Assembly (NCBI RefSeq): GCF_040719145.1
Contig: NZ_JBFDUZ010000001.1
Coordinates: forward strand, 1,054,001-1,118,000
DNA: 64,000 nt
Source: Paenibacillus sp. JQZ6Y-1
Lineage (GTDB): Bacteria; Bacillota; Bacilli; Paenibacillales; Paenibacillaceae
Direction of reading: 5' to 3'
In this document: in pieces, positions 1 through 9,340 of the stretch
How the letters are laid out: each line of letters starts with the position of its first letter
How positions within the stretch are numbered: the stretch's first letter is position 1
Notes under the pieces: generated by a model
What the model was told of the DNA's origin: nothing
The model's database searches: none
Seen by the model: only the letters and a program-made list of their open reading frames with translations
Position numbers and translations under genes: made by a program

Positions 1-1
1 A

Positions 2-85
2 TCTGTAGAAGGCGCAACCCATGAGTCCAACGAACAAGGTACCCTAATCACCCCAACCACCAACACCATCCGCATCACCCTGTAA
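2..85 (+). CDS. 3' end of an unidentified protein (partial)
   Basis: An open frame enters from the left edge and ends at a TAA at 83-85, giving the last 27 residues of a protein. The tail is rich in Thr and Asn and ends in IRITL, the kind of beta-strand ending seen in extracellular or beta-sandwich domains, but this is too little to assign a family. A good hairpin terminator follows 20 nt later, which supports this being a true gene end. Function unknown. Confidence 0.5.
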   Translation, partial: SVEGATHESNEQGTLITPTTNTIRITL

Positions 86-104
86 CACCCATCCAAGCTC
101 AACA

Positions 105-141
105 AAAAGAACCCTTACGCCCCTAGCGCAAGGGTTCTTTT
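105..141 (+). terminator. Rho-independent terminator of the partial first gene
   Basis: AAAGAACCCTT pairs with AAGGGTTCTTT around a short GC-rich inner stem and loop, followed by a T-rich tail. It lies just after the stop at 85 and can work in both directions. Confidence 0.8.
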
Positions 142-558
142 CCTTATCCATCCACATCGTCCCATACCTTTCCCAAACGACTACAATCTATCTCATCCAA
201 TTCGTATAAACTCAGCCATAAAATAAAGACAGTAAATAGAGGGTATTACAAATAGAAATAGAGAAGTAAGGAGCAATAAACAAAGTAAATAGAGCAAATC
301 CTACTATCTCCCCACCTTGAGGGTGTAAGCTCTACTGTAAAGGGGCGGGAATCTTCATTCTTTGCTAATCCCCAAGATTCCCGCGGCTCCACCGGAGTCC
401 GTTCCCTTATTCCTCCCTGGAGTGAATGTTGCCCATATCGAACATGTAGGCTCATACCACCATTCTATGTTAAAAGTTGCATTCCCTCGCCCAAAGCCGT
501 AATATAATATCATTATAAAAACGCTACCATTTCCATTTCATTTACAAGGAGGAACACC
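142..558. other. 417-nt stretch without a convincing gene; possible IS200/IS605 tail
   Basis: No protein gene is supported here. On the minus strand, 246-455 can be read as 69 codons containing RTPVEPRESWG and KNEDSRPFT, and the DNA has GATTCCCGC repeats and a CACCC/GGTGGG hairpin. This mix of a ragged reading frame and hairpins recalls the 3' end of tnpB genes of IS200/IS605 elements, where the guide RNA overlaps the gene end. That is a resemblance only. The right part (500-555) holds the promoter area and ribosome binding site of the next gene. Confidence 0.25.
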
Positions 559-987
559 ATGAAGCTGTATCGTATTCAATCCATTCGCACCAACAATTTC
601 AAAGATCCCGAAATGCTAGACAAAATCCAACATGTCTGGCAAGAAGCCTATCAGCAACAGAACAACGCTAGCACCCTATATGGCGTCTATTACGATTACG
701 AAAGTAATTACAAAGGTGATTATTCCCTAAGCACTGCTGTAGCTGATAACGAAATATCTTCGGAAATTCTGGATATTCCCGAAGATGCTCCATACCGCAT
801 TTTTCAAATCGACGGAACCGATAAGCAAAAGGTGTTGCAGCAATGGAAGCAAATTTGGCAGCTTGAAGAAAGCGGAGAACTGATTCGCGCATATACGGTT
901 GATTATGAGAAATACGAACCGGACGGCACCGTAAGTATACATATTGCCGTAGCCCCGGATCATAACAGCGAAGCCGCTGAGCAATAA
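559..987 (+). CDS. GyrI-like / AraC effector-binding-type small protein
   Basis: A 142-aa soluble protein with an AAGGAGG ribosome binding site 6 nt before the ATG. The pattern is that of the stand-alone effector-binding domain (GyrI-like, also called Cass2 or integron-associated effector-binding): an N-terminal helix with HVWQEAY, a YYDYESNYKGDYS strand region, a PYRIFQIDG strand, and the C-terminal strand pair ending in YTVDYEKYEPDGTVSIHIAV. Family members bind small hydrophobic or cationic ligands, alone or fused to AraC or MerR DNA-binding domains. No DNA-binding domain is present. It is a single-gene unit that shares a bidirectional terminator with the converging MFS gene. Ligand and role unknown. 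Confidence 0.65.
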   Translation: MKLYRIQSIRTNNFKDPEMLDKIQHVWQEAYQQQNNASTLYGVYYDYESNYKGDYSLSTAVADNEISSEILDIPEDAPYRIFQIDGTDKQKVLQQWKQIWQLEESGELIRAYTVDYEKYEPDGTVSIHIAVAPDHNSEAAEQ

Positions 988-1155
988 CAACAATAGTGAC
1001 CATATCTGGTCGTATAATGATAATGAGCTACGCTATCCTGCTAAAACAGCTTGTTTGCAGGTAGGAATAATCGCTGAGGCGTATGCTGCTATTCATCACC
1101 ATACAAACTACAAACCTTATCAATAACAACACTATCACTTCATTTCACCCTAACA

Positions 1156-1209
1156 TCAAATCAAGCCCGTTTTCCCTTTATACATAGCAGGGGAAACGGG
1201 CTTGATTTG
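1156..1209. terminator. Bidirectional terminator
   Basis: CAAATCAAGCCCGTTT pairs with AAACGGGCTTGATTTG around a 22-nt centre that can extend the stem (CCC/GGG). It sits between two converging genes (559-987 and 1257-2591) and has A/T tracts on both sides. Confidence 0.85.
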
Positions 1210-1256
1210 TTATGGTTTCATCTTGTTTTCGTTATGTGAATTGCACTCACTTCAAA

Positions 1257-2591
1257 TCAATCTACTTTGATATGAATGGATTGACTTTGTGCAGGTGTCT
1301 TTTTCGCTTTGACCATATAAATGATACCAATCACAATATACAGTCCAACAAACACAACGGAATACCGATACATCGACGTATAGCTAGTCGCACTCGCAAT
1401 CGTACCGAGAATCATTGCGCCCAGCGCGACACCGAGGTCAAGCGAGTTGAGGAACATACCATTTGCCATACCACGTTGATGCGGATTGACAACCTGAATC
1501 ATCCACGTTTGCATCGTTGGCTGCAGGGCACCCCAGCCTAGTCCATAACAGAGTGCTGCACCAAACAGACCAAGTGTAGAGTGGGCGAGAGACAATAGCA
1601 ACAATCCGGCGATCAGTAACACAGCACCCGGAACCAACAACGATTTTGGACCAAATCGATCATACAGCTTACCAGAAAACGGGCGAATCAGAATAACCGC
1701 CAACGCATTAAACAGGAAAAAGTAACCCGGATTGGCGATATGCGCTTCACTACCAAACAGCGCGATAAAGCTGACCAAACCACCATACGTGATCGACATT
1801 AGAAAGTTAAGCAAACTTGGCAGCAGCAGTTTTTTCTCAAATTTGGATGGCTTGCGCGCTGCATCGGATGCAGCAGTTGTTGCAACATCATTTTGCGCCG
1901 AGTTCGTGCCTTGTGGAGCGGTAGAGGCAGGATTCGATAATTGAGCTTGCTGTGTCATCTGTTTGCGTTTCTTACCGCTAATCAGACGATAGGCAAGGGG
2001 GAAGAGGATGAGGATAAATATCGATCCGATCACAACAAGTGGTGTAAATCCGTATTGCTTTTCAACCCACATCCCGATCATAGGACCGATCGACATTGAA
2101 ATGGTAGTGGAGAGACCGAAGTAACCCATACCCTCACCCATACGGTTACGCGGAATAATATCGGAAGCCATCGTCGGAAAGGTCGTACTGTACATCCCGA
2201 AGCCAAAGCCGAAAATAACCCGCATCACTAGCAATGCAACAATCGTAGCACTGAAATAGTATCCAACTGTACCAAACAGCGCAATCGCTAGACCACCGAA
2301 CAAAATTACATTACGTTTGCCCAGCTCTAGCGCACGAGCTGAGAACAGCCGCGCAATAATCGCCGACAGCGCCATCAAGCTAGTACATAGACTGACATAA
2401 AAGTCACCAGCATTAAAATGCGATCGCATATATAGCGGCAGTGAAGATAAAATCATATGCAAATTCAAAAAGACGAGCAAGTTGCACGCCGTCAGCACCA
2501 AAAATTCCCCAGTCCATAACTTGGCAGCCGGTTTGTCATCCGACAGTGCAGCGGTTTGGGAAGGAATCATATTATTTTTCATTTGTTCCAT
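1257..2591 (-). CDS. MFS drug-efflux-type transporter
   Basis: A 444-aa membrane protein with about 12 hydrophobic segments in two halves. They are joined by a hydrophilic loop rich in Ala, Ser, Thr and Gln at about residues 205-245, the usual MFS plan. Segments such as GYFGLSTTISMSIGPMIGM (conserved Gly/Pro of segment 5 type) suggest a proton-driven exporter of the drug/metabolite class. The longer frame begins at 2609, but the GGAGAG sequence lies inside its first codons and is well spaced (about 9 nt) only from the ATG at 2591, so I use that start. It follows a MarR gene by about 80 nt on the same strand, the common arrangement of a MarR-repressed efflux pump. Substrate unknown. Confidence 0.85.
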   Translation of the reverse strand: MEQMKNNMIPSQTAALSDDKPAAKLWTGEFLVLTACNLLVFLNLHMILSSLPLYMRSHFNAGDFYVSLCTSLMALSAIIARLFSARALELGKRNVILFGGLAIALFGTVGYYFSATIVALLVMRVIFGFGFGMYSTTFPTMASDIIPRNRMGEGMGYFGLSTTISMSIGPMIGMWVEKQYGFTPLVVIGSIFILILFPLAYRLISGKKRKQMTQQAQLSNPASTAPQGTNSAQNDVATTAASDAARKPSKFEKKLLLPSLLNFLMSITYGGLVSFIALFGSEAHIANPGYFFLFNALAVILIRPFSGKLYDRFGPKSLLVPGAVLLIAGLLLLSLAHSTLGLFGAALCYGLGWGALQPTMQTWMIQVVNPHQRGMANGMFLNSLDLGVALGAMILGTIASATSYTSMYRYSVVFVGLYIVIGIIYMVKAKKTPAQSQSIHIKVD

Positions 2592-2673
2592 AACAAGCAT
2601 TCTCTCCATTTCTCTATCTGTTTTTCAAGTGGTTTCGGTTGAGGAAAAACAAATGTATTTCTGTATTCGTTGT

Positions 2674-3108
2674 TTATTCGTCCAGCTTTGAGCGCAATTC
2701 GCGTAGCAATCCGCTCAACTGCTCCATTTGCTCCGGCGTCATCAATGTAGCCAATTCCTCATTGTGTTGGGTCTCGATTTGATATGCTTTTTCCATCAAT
2801 GCACGTCCAGCATCATTGGGATAGACCAGAAAAGCACGCCGATCTTGCGGGTCCATCTCTTTGTAGATTAACTGCTTGCGATGCAGCACATCCAGAATAC
2901 GCGCCGTCGTAGGCTGATCCTTGAACGCATAGGCAGCCAGCTCTTTTTGATTAATGCCTTCATGCATACACAGATGATACAGAATACTCCATTGCTCTGG
3001 TGTAATATCGAATTCCTTTAATCGGGTACCAAATGAATGGCTTACCTTGCGGTACGTGCTGCCTAGCAAAAAGCCGATCGAATTCAATTCGGTATACGTA
3101 TGATTCAT
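2674..3108 (-). CDS. MarR-family transcriptional regulator
   Basis: A 144-aa protein with the MarR winged-helix layout: an N-terminal dimer helix, DITPEQWSILYHLCMHEGINQKELA (helix 2-3), the recognition area DQPTTARILDVLHRKQLI, the wing PQDRRAFLVYP, and a C-terminal dimer helix ending in LLRELRSKL. The start is the ATG at 3108, which has GGAGAAC 5 nt upstream. The in-frame extension to 3207 is hydrophobic, has no ribosome binding site and contains the promoter, so it is not translated. It is the first gene of an operon with the MFS exporter and probably represses that operon in response to a small ligand. Known for the family; inferred here. Confidence 0.88.
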   Translation of the reverse strand: MNHTYTELNSIGFLLGSTYRKVSHSFGTRLKEFDITPEQWSILYHLCMHEGINQKELAAYAFKDQPTTARILDVLHRKQLIYKEMDPQDRRAFLVYPNDAGRALMEKAYQIETQHNEELATLMTPEQMEQLSGLLRELRSKLDE

Positions 3109-3178
3109 ATGCAGTTCTCCTTTATATCGAAGTGAACATGTCCATCTCTGCCGTTCAACAAAAATAGATGTTAATGCA

Positions 3179-3207
3179 ATTATAATTAAAACAACTAAAA
3201 TTAGCAA
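3179..3207 (-). promoter_or_regulatory. Sigma-A promoter of the marR-MFS operon
   Basis: On the minus strand TTGCTA (3202-3207), a 17-nt spacer, and a perfect TATAAT (3179-3184). It lies about 70 nt before the marR start. A-T-rich repeated TTAGTTG/TTAATTATAATT sequence within it may hold the MarR operator. Confidence 0.7.
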
Positions 3208-3211
3208 TAGA

Positions 3212-3237
3212 AAAACGGGAATCGTACGATTCCCGTT
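3212..3237 (-). terminator. Terminator of the transaldolase-like gene
   Basis: ACGGGAATCG/CGATTCCCGT makes a near-perfect 11-bp stem with almost no loop. On the minus strand it is followed by TTTTT. It lies 42 nt after the stop of the aldolase gene and just upstream of the marR promoter. Confidence 0.75.
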
Positions 3238-3278
3238 ATGTGTGTGGTTTCATAGTTGTTCGCTATAGTGAAAGCAGC

Positions 3279-3959
3279 TTACTTGGAGCCAGCTTCTTCT
3301 TTTACTTGTTCTTTTGCTTGTGGAACAGTTTCCCAGTCTTTCAGGAAGCGCTCGATACCGCTATCTGTCAGTGGGTGTTTCCACAGTGTAGGTACCAGTG
3401 TACCAGGGATAGTAGAGATATGAGCACCAGCCAGTGCTGCTTCTCTTACGTGCTCCAGGTTACGGATACTTGCTGCAATGATCTCGGATTTCAGACCGTA
3501 AGTGTCCAGAATTTGACGCAGATCGCGGATCAGTTGCATACCGTCGATACCGATGTCATCCAGACGACCAACGAATGGGCTAATGAATGTAGCGCCAGCT
3601 TTAGCAGCCATCAGACCTTGTGCAGGTGTGAAGATCAGCGTTACGTTCGTTTTGATGCCTTCTTTGGACAGTTGGTTACAAGCATACAGACCTTCTTCAG
3701 TCATAGGCAGCTTGATAACAACGTTTGGTGCCCATTTTGCGATTTCATGCGCTTCTTTCAGCATGCCTTCTGCATCGAGGCTGACAACTTCGGCACTAAC
3801 CGGACCGTCAATGATCTGGCAGATTTCATCGATTACATCTTTGAAAACACGACCTTCTTTGGCGATCAGGGAAGGGTTGGTTGTTACACCATCCACAATG
3901 CCCAGGCGGGCAATACGTTTAATCTCTTCAATGTTACCTGTGTCCAAGAAAAATTTCAT
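3279..3959 (-). CDS. Transaldolase / fructose-6-phosphate aldolase family protein
   Basis: A 226-aa cytosolic enzyme of the short transaldolase group (Tal/Fsa). It either moves dihydroxyacetone units between pentose-phosphate sugars or cleaves fructose 6-phosphate. Visible marks are [13 protein letters not shown] at the N terminus, [11 protein letters not shown] at 24-34, the Schiff-base Lys83 in [18 protein letters not shown] and the late PGTLVP motif. The C terminus runs about 10 charged residues beyond the usual 212-217 aa. GAGGAGG lies about 7 nt before the ATG. Single-gene unit with its own terminator. Together with rpiA at 17.5 kb it belongs to the non-oxidative pentose phosphate pathway. 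Sequence alone cannot separate transaldolase from F6P aldolase activity here. Confidence 0.9.
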   Translation of the reverse strand: MKFFLDTGNIEEIKRIARLGIVDGVTTNPSLIAKEGRVFKDVIDEICQIIDGPVSAEVVSLDAEGMLKEAHEIAKWAPNVVIKLPMTEEGLYACNQLSKEGIKTNVTLIFTPAQGLMAAKAGATFISPFVGRLDDIGIDGMQLIRDLRQILDTYGLKSEIIAASIRNLEHVREAALAGAHISTIPGTLVPTLWKHPLTDSGIERFLKDWETVPQAKEQVKEEAGSK

Positions 3960-4594
3960 CTCTCTGTTCCTCCTCGATAATATATATCATTTGGTATGGC
4001 TTTAAACATATGGCAATTTGCCGGCTACATCATTCACTGCACGGTTTGAATATGCCTATGTGTACATTACCCAATTGTGACCACATCTGCACACCAAACC
4101 TTGTGTTTATTTGTGCGTACAAATTGCTTTAAAAATAATGCTTATACTTAGTTTTTACCACAATTCAAAGGTACATACAATGGGGGCGCCAAGCTTTAAC
4201 CTGTACTTTACAATGAACCAGACATAAACCCACATCAATATGTTGATTTTATATCTTATGATAAAACTAGATATGGTATGAAAAACGTATTATGAATGTC
4301 AAAATGAGTCTTTCAAAAGACCAAAAAAATATTTTTGCGAATGTTTATTTTTTGAGCCATTTACAATGAATTTATCAAAATCGACACAAGAACATATCGT
4401 TTGCATGAAGCAATCTTTATTTTTTGTACACTAAAAAATTGTGAAAAATATAAATTTCCATTATTTAAAGAAGTAAGCTATTCACAAAGCAGTAAATATT
4501 GTCGAAATAAGAGATAGGATGATGGAGATATACATGATTTTTGCGTGCAATATAACGAAACGGAAGAGTTCGACATCTATGGGAGTGATAAAAC
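3960..4594. other. 635-nt AT-rich intergenic region
   Basis: It separates the leftward aldolase gene from the rightward chemoreceptor gene and must hold both promoters. I see no frame with a good start and no convincing structured RNA. The right half (4240-4560) is very AT-rich. No sigma-D type promoter with proper spacing was found. Confidence 0.5.
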
Positions 4595-5476
4595 ATGACA
4601 AAAGGTTATAAGGGTTCGGAAATCAATCCGGCGTTGCAGGATGTAAATGTAGTTGATATGGTGATAGAGTGCATGAAGTATTTTGAGTATGTCGTAGGGG
4701 AAGACCTAATGCTGGGTGTAACCGATCTAAAAGAATTCAAATATTACAAACCTGCCAAACAGCTGGATTTGGGACTGCGTCCGGGTACACCGATTTCATC
4801 CGATGATCCAAACCTGAACAATGCCCTCAAAAACGGCACTGTCAGCGTTACCCGTGTTCCTGCTTCTGCGTATGGCTTTGAGTTGGATGCCACCTCTGTT
4901 CCGCTGAAAGACAAGCATGGCAATATCGTCGGAGCGATTGCTTCCGCATATACATTGCAGCACAATGATTTTATGAGCAATGTCACGATTGATATTGAAA
5001 GCATCAGTACGCAGCTTAGCGATATGGTACAGCTACTCGCTGCGCAATCTCAGCAATTGTCCGCGACGACGTCAGAGATTCAGAGCAATACAAGTAAAGC
5101 GGTAGAAAACTCCAAAGAGGTCAATCAAGTTACCGGCTTTATCCGTGAAATCTCGGAGCAAACCAATTTGCTCGGTCTGAACGCTGCCATTGAAGCCGCG
5201 CGTGTCGGCGAAGCAGGTGCAGGCTTTGGTGTGGTTGCTTCTGAAGTACGTAAACTGTCGGTCGATACCAAAAATGCAACGCAAAATATCGAAAGCTCGC
5301 TTGGCAGTGTGCAGCAGTCCATTTTACAAATGGAAAAAGAAATCTCTGCTATCGCGACTTCCTCTAATGAACAGGCACAATTGGTTAACGAATTTAGCAC
5401 GTTAGTAGAAAAGCTAAATAACGTGAGTCATGATTTCAAAACATTTATGGATAGCTTCCTGAAGTCTCGTCTGTAA
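4595..5476 (+). CDS. Soluble methyl-accepting chemotaxis-type signalling protein
   Basis: A 293-aa protein with no membrane segment. Residues 1-125 form a PAS-like or Cache-like sensor fold ending in [16 protein letters not shown]. Residues 130-290 are a short MCP signalling hairpin whose tip reads [21 protein letters not shown], followed by [20 protein letters not shown] lies 7 nt before the ATG. The signalling part is much shorter than in classical receptors, as in cytoplasmic receptors or in proteins that regulate through an MCP domain without methylation helices. It should bind CheW and CheA in the cytoplasm and report an internal signal. Single-gene unit with its own terminator. Confidence 0.85.
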   Translation: MTKGYKGSEINPALQDVNVVDMVIECMKYFEYVVGEDLMLGVTDLKEFKYYKPAKQLDLGLRPGTPISSDDPNLNNALKNGTVSVTRVPASAYGFELDATSVPLKDKHGNIVGAIASAYTLQHNDFMSNVTIDIESISTQLSDMVQLLAAQSQQLSATTSEIQSNTSKAVENSKEVNQVTGFIREISEQTNLLGLNAAIEAARVGEAGAGFGVVASEVRKLSVDTKNATQNIESSLGSVQQSILQMEKEISAIATSSNEQAQLVNEFSTLVEKLNNVSHDFKTFMDSFLKSRL

Positions 5477-5537
5477 TCCCTGCTGTTGTAGGGCGGATTG
5501 CAAGGAGTTTGAATCAGTAACAGTATAGATGAATGAT

Positions 5538-5579
5538 AAAAGAGCCAGTCCTTCGTATAATGAGGGATTGGCTCTTTTT
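5538..5579 (+). terminator. Rho-independent terminator after the soluble chemoreceptor
   Basis: AAAAGAGCCAGTCC pairs with GGATTGGCTCTTTT (one G-T pair), followed by a T run. Confidence 0.85.
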
Positions 5580-5753
5580 CATGCAGGGATGTATATATAA
5601 TGGGGATCTGAATCTCCACTTACCGAGAGTAGGTTTCTACAATTTTGCATGGAATGGTGGGAAATGCAGTGGGTAGGCACCGTTTTTTGACAGAAGGGAT
5701 GTTCTTTTTCATAATAAACAGGAGGGAGAAGGATAGGGAAAGGAGTGTACAGG

Positions 5754-6428
5754 ATGAGCAAGATTTTTCGCAATGATTGGGCTGATGTATTGGAACCAGA
5801 GTTGGAGAAGCCGTATTATCAGGAGTTGCGCCGCTTTCTGGCTGAGGAGTACCGTTCCACTACGATCTACCCCGATATGTTCGACATTTATAATGCGCTG
5901 CACTATACGCCGTTAGAAGGGACGCGTGTCGTCATTCTTGGACAGGACCCATACCACGGACCGGGACAAGCGCATGGACTTAGCTTCTCAGTCAAGCCGG
6001 GTGTGGAGATCCCGCCATCGTTACATAATATTTATCAGGAGCTGCGCGACGATATCGGTTGCCCCGGGCCGTCGCACGGATCGCTAACCCACTGGGCAGA
6101 GCAGGGAGTACTCCTTCTTAATGCGGTATTGACGGTTCGTCGTGCACAAGCTGCCTCGCATCAGAATAAGGGCTGGGAGACGTTTACTGACCGTGTGGTT
6201 GAAGCAGTCAATCAGCGCGATACACCTGCGGTATTCATCCTCTGGGGCAGCCATGCGCAGCGCAAAGGGGCGAATATCGATACTCGCAAGCATTTTATTA
6301 TCAAGTCGCCGCATCCGAGCCCGTTATCGGCACATCGGGGATTTTTCGGTAGCAAGCCATTTTCGCGTGCCAATGAATATTTGCAATCGCAAGGGCTAGA
6401 GCCTATCGACTGGTGTGTGCCGGAGTGA
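5754..6428 (+). CDS. ung: Uracil-DNA glycosylase, family 1
   Basis: A 224-aa enzyme that removes uracil from DNA and starts base excision repair. The water-activating motif [18 protein letters not shown] carries the catalytic Asp65. The Leu-loop motif [13 protein letters not shown] with the catalytic His lies near residue 186, and FILWGSHAQ is also typical. Length matches the family. AAGGAG ends 8 nt before the ATG at 5754. A GTG three codons upstream is in frame but overlaps the ribosome binding site. Single-gene unit between the soluble chemoreceptor and fumC. Confidence 0.97.
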   Translation: MSKIFRNDWADVLEPELEKPYYQELRRFLAEEYRSTTIYPDMFDIYNALHYTPLEGTRVVILGQDPYHGPGQAHGLSFSVKPGVEIPPSLHNIYQELRDDIGCPGPSHGSLTHWAEQGVLLLNAVLTVRRAQAASHQNKGWETFTDRVVEAVNQRDTPAVFILWGSHAQRKGANIDTRKHFIIKSPHPSPLSAHRGFFGSKPFSRANEYLQSQGLEPIDWCVPE

Positions 6429-6608
6429 AGCTTGTGTTAGAGATTCCTTGCTGGCAGAGCGTTCTGCAAAACGCGAATCAAGATCCACCGATTTTGTATA
6501 AAACAGGTGGATTTTGGACAATGTAAGCGTTACAATTATAAAGGTTAAATGGCGATAACGAACAGGGTAAATACAAACGATGATTTCATCCAAAAGGAGG
6601 ATTTTTCA

Positions 6609-7997
6609 GTGGAATACCGTGTAGAGAAAGATACGATTGGTGAAATTAATGTTCCAGCCGATAAGCTGTGGGGTGCACAAACTCAGCGCAGCAAAGAAAA
6701 CTTCAAAATCGGTGGCGAAAAAATGCCGATTGAAGTCATTTATGCGTTTGCTATGTTGAAAAAAAGCGCCGCTCTGGCGAATGAACAACTGGGCAAGCTA
6801 TCCGCTGACAAAACGCAAGCGATTGTCAAAGCAGCCGACGAGATTCTGAGCGGTCAATGGGATGAACACTTCCCGCTGGTAGTATGGCAAACAGGTAGTG
6901 GTACGCAGTCCAATATGAACGTTAATGAAGTGATTGCGCATCGTGGTAACCAACTGCTTGAACAGGATGGCAAAAGCGACCGTTTGCATCCGAATGATGA
7001 TGTGAACATGTCGCAAAGCTCCAACGATACATTCCCAACTGCGCTGCATGTAGCTGGCGTATTAGCGGTAGAGAACGATCTACTGCCTGCAATCAGCACA
7101 TTACAGGAAACGCTGATGGCAAAATCCAAAGAATTTATGAATCTGATCAAAATCGGTCGTACGCACTTGCAGGACGCGACGCCACTGACGCTTGGTCAGG
7201 AAATTAGCGGCTGGGAAGCGATGCTGCACAAAACAAGCCGTATGATCTTGAACAGTGTAGGTGAGATGAAAGAGCTGGCAATCGGCGGTACAGCTGTTGG
7301 TACAGGTATCAATGCGCATCCAGACTTCGGTCGTTTGGTAGCGGAAAATATCGCTGGTCTCACAGGCAAAATGTTCAGCTCTGCACCGAATAAATTTCAC
7401 GCGCTGACAAGTCATGACGAAGTGGTGTATGCACACGGTGCATTGAAAGCACTGGCAGCCGATCTCATGAAGATCGCTAACGATGTACGCTGGCTCGCTA
7501 GTGGTCCGCGCAGTGGTCTAGGTGAATTGACGATTCCAGCCAACGAGCCAGGCAGTTCCATCATGCCGGGTAAAGTAAACCCAACGCAATCTGAGGCGAT
7601 GACGATGGTTGTCACACAGGTGATGGGGAATGATGCGACAATTGGCTTTGCTGCCAGCCAAGGTAACTTTGAGCTGAATGTATTCAAGCCGGTAATCATC
7701 TACAATTTCCTGCAATCGGTTCGTTTGCTGACGGATTCTATTCTGTCGTTCAATGAGCATTGCGCAGTTGGAATCGAAGCCAATGTCGATAAAATCCAGT
7801 ATAACCTCGACAACTCATTGATGCTGGTTACAGCGCTCAACCCGTACATCGGTTACGAGAATGCCGCCAAAATCGCTAAACATGCGCACAAGGAAGGGTT
7901 GTCTCTGCGCGAAGCAGCCCTGCAAAGTGGTCTGCTGACCGAGGAACAATTCGATGAGTACGTTGTGCCATCCAAAATGATCCATCCGAAAGCCTAA
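6609..7997 (+). CDS. fumC: Fumarate hydratase, class II
   Basis: A 462-aa cytosolic tetrameric enzyme that interconverts fumarate and L-malate in the citric acid cycle. The class II signature [13 protein letters not shown] is intact, as are [13 protein letters not shown], the substrate motif SSNDTFPTA and the catalytic-His motif [11 protein letters not shown] chose the GTG at 6609 because a perfect AAAGGAGG ends 8 nt before it and the product then starts [19 protein letters not shown], like other fumarases. The in-frame ATG at 6549 has no ribosome binding site and would add 20 unrelated residues. Monocistronic. Confidence 0.97.
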   Translation: MEYRVEKDTIGEINVPADKLWGAQTQRSKENFKIGGEKMPIEVIYAFAMLKKSAALANEQLGKLSADKTQAIVKAADEILSGQWDEHFPLVVWQTGSGTQSNMNVNEVIAHRGNQLLEQDGKSDRLHPNDDVNMSQSSNDTFPTALHVAGVLAVENDLLPAISTLQETLMAKSKEFMNLIKIGRTHLQDATPLTLGQEISGWEAMLHKTSRMILNSVGEMKELAIGGTAVGTGINAHPDFGRLVAENIAGLTGKMFSSAPNKFHALTSHDEVVYAHGALKALAADLMKIANDVRWLASGPRSGLGELTIPANEPGSSIMPGKVNPTQSEAMTMVVTQVMGNDATIGFAASQGNFELNVFKPVIIYNFLQSVRLLTDSILSFNEHCAVGIEANVDKIQYNLDNSLMLVTALNPYIGYENAAKIAKHAHKEGLSLREAALQSGLLTEEQFDEYVVPSKMIHPKA

Positions 7998-8108
7998 ATT
8001 ACAATCGTACGATTGCCATCGTATTGTCCTTATGTCTCTAAAATAGGACTAATCCGGTGGAGAATTGTTTGATTGTTTTACTTGCTACTCCTTTTGTTAT
8101 CCATTCAA

Positions 8109-8144
8109 CCGTCACTGGAAGCCTTCTATCCAGTGGCGGTTTTT
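8109..8144 (+). terminator. Terminator after fumC
   Basis: ACCGTCACTGGA pairs with TCCAGTGGCGGT (one T-G pair), followed by TTTTT. It lies 110 nt after the fumC stop. Confidence 0.75.
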
Positions 8145-8219
8145 GCTGTGTTTGTTACAAATATAGGACGCGATTCTCACCCATTAGCAAGATCGAAGAC
8201 ACAATCTGCTCACAATCTA

Positions 8220-8248
8220 TTGCCAAAGTCCAAATCCTGCTATACAAT
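8220..8248 (+). promoter_or_regulatory. Sigma-A promoter of the nucleotidyltransferase-like gene
   Basis: TTGCCA (8220-8225), a 17-nt spacer, and TACAAT (8243-8248). Expected transcription start is near 8255, directly before the Fur box. Confidence 0.7.
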
Positions 8249-8259
8249 GAATACACTAA

Positions 8260-8282
8260 TTGATAATGGTTATCATTATCAA
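8260..8282. promoter_or_regulatory. Fur box
   Basis: The sequence contains GATAATGGTTATCATTATC, which matches the classic 19-bp Fur box at 17 positions. It can also be read as two overlapping 7-1-7 sites (TGATAATNATTATCA type). It covers about +5 to +27 of the predicted transcript, so a bound repressor should block transcription when iron is plentiful. The site is seen directly; control by Fur is inferred. Confidence 0.8.
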
Positions 8283-8314
8283 TTAAATAATGCTGGTATT
8301 GAAGGAGGATTTTG

Positions 8315-9103
8315 ATGAGTATCTTTTCAGAGCAACTGTCGCAGTTGAGCGAGCATTTGCAGCATGATCCTTCCGTATTTGCCCTGCTGCTTACAGGACA
8401 GGAAGGGATCGGCGAACCAGCAGCAGAAGCTGAACTGGATGTTATGATTGTCGTTTCGGATGAGGAATTTGAGGAGCGTCTGCAAAGCGGATGCCTGCAC
8501 TATAGAGCAGTAGATATGACAGAGAAAGGGCAGTATGGTGGAGGCATTAACGGTAAGTATATTTCGCCAAGCTACATGGAGAAGGTCGCACGCTTCGGCA
8601 GCGAACCGGCACGGTTTACCTTTATGGGATCGGTGATTGTTTTCTCGCATCTGCCTGAGTTGCGCAGTATGATTAACGAGATTACCGAATTCCCGCTGCA
8701 TCAGAAGCAGGCGAATATTAATCGATTCTACGCCCAATTCGAGGCATGGTATCAGGAATGTCGTAAAGCGCTGCAAAGCAACGAGCATTATTTGCTGCAT
8801 CAATCAGTTATGAATATGATTCTGTTTAGTGGTCGCTTGATTCTATCTCATAATGAAATGCTGTATCCGGGGCATAAGTCGCTGATACATATGCTAGAAC
8901 ATGCCCGCAAAAAGCCAGATCAGCTGTTGCCTGTGATGCAAACATTAATGACCTCGCCGTCTGAGCTGAGCTTGGAGCGTCTGTACCGTCAGATTCGTGA
9001 TTATGACCGCTGGGTGAATGAGGATCTAAACTGGACAGATTATGTGATTATGGATAACGAGCTGCAATGGATGCGCCGCAGCGTATCGGTTAGTGAAATT
9101 TAA
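8315..9103 (+). CDS. Nucleotidyltransferase-domain-like protein behind a Fur box
   Basis: A 262-aa soluble protein. AAGGAGG ends 6 nt before the ATG; an in-frame TTG one codon upstream is not needed. Residues 20-50 (FALLLTGQEGIGEP ... ELDVMIVV) look like the core strand-turn and acidic strand of the polymerase-beta nucleotidyltransferase fold, but the usual G-S turn is altered and only one acidic strand residue is plain, so activity is uncertain. The C-terminal half is helical, as in minimal nucleotidyltransferases with a helical partner domain. Monocistronic, with its own promoter and a bidirectional terminator. The Fur box implies expression under iron limitation, which is unusual for this family. 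Substrate unknown. Confidence 0.65.
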   Translation: MSIFSEQLSQLSEHLQHDPSVFALLLTGQEGIGEPAAEAELDVMIVVSDEEFEERLQSGCLHYRAVDMTEKGQYGGGINGKYISPSYMEKVARFGSEPARFTFMGSVIVFSHLPELRSMINEITEFPLHQKQANINRFYAQFEAWYQECRKALQSNEHYLLHQSVMNMILFSGRLILSHNEMLYPGHKSLIHMLEHARKKPDQLLPVMQTLMTSPSELSLERLYRQIRDYDRWVNEDLNWTDYVIMDNELQWMRRSVSVSEI

Positions 9104-9186
9104 AGCGTATCTGTAGCAATATGTAAAGTATAGGTGTTATGCTTGAATATAAATACGGATACAGAGCTTTACTGGTTGATCGACAA

Positions 9187-9233
9187 AAAAGGATGCCTTT
9201 CCTGTTCATAGCGAATAGGAAAGGCATCCTTTT
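9187..9233. terminator. Bidirectional terminator
   Basis: A perfect 17-bp stem, AAAAGGATGCCTTTCCT with AGGAAAGGCATCCTTTT, between the converging nucleotidyltransferase-like and protease genes. Confidence 0.9.
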
Positions 9234-9340
9234 GATTGCGTTATAATATAGATGATCGATATTATCCAGTTATACGATAAAGTATGACAATTAAGATGGA
9301 ATATAAAATGTCTATCGGTGGATCAAGTACATCAAGCGAA

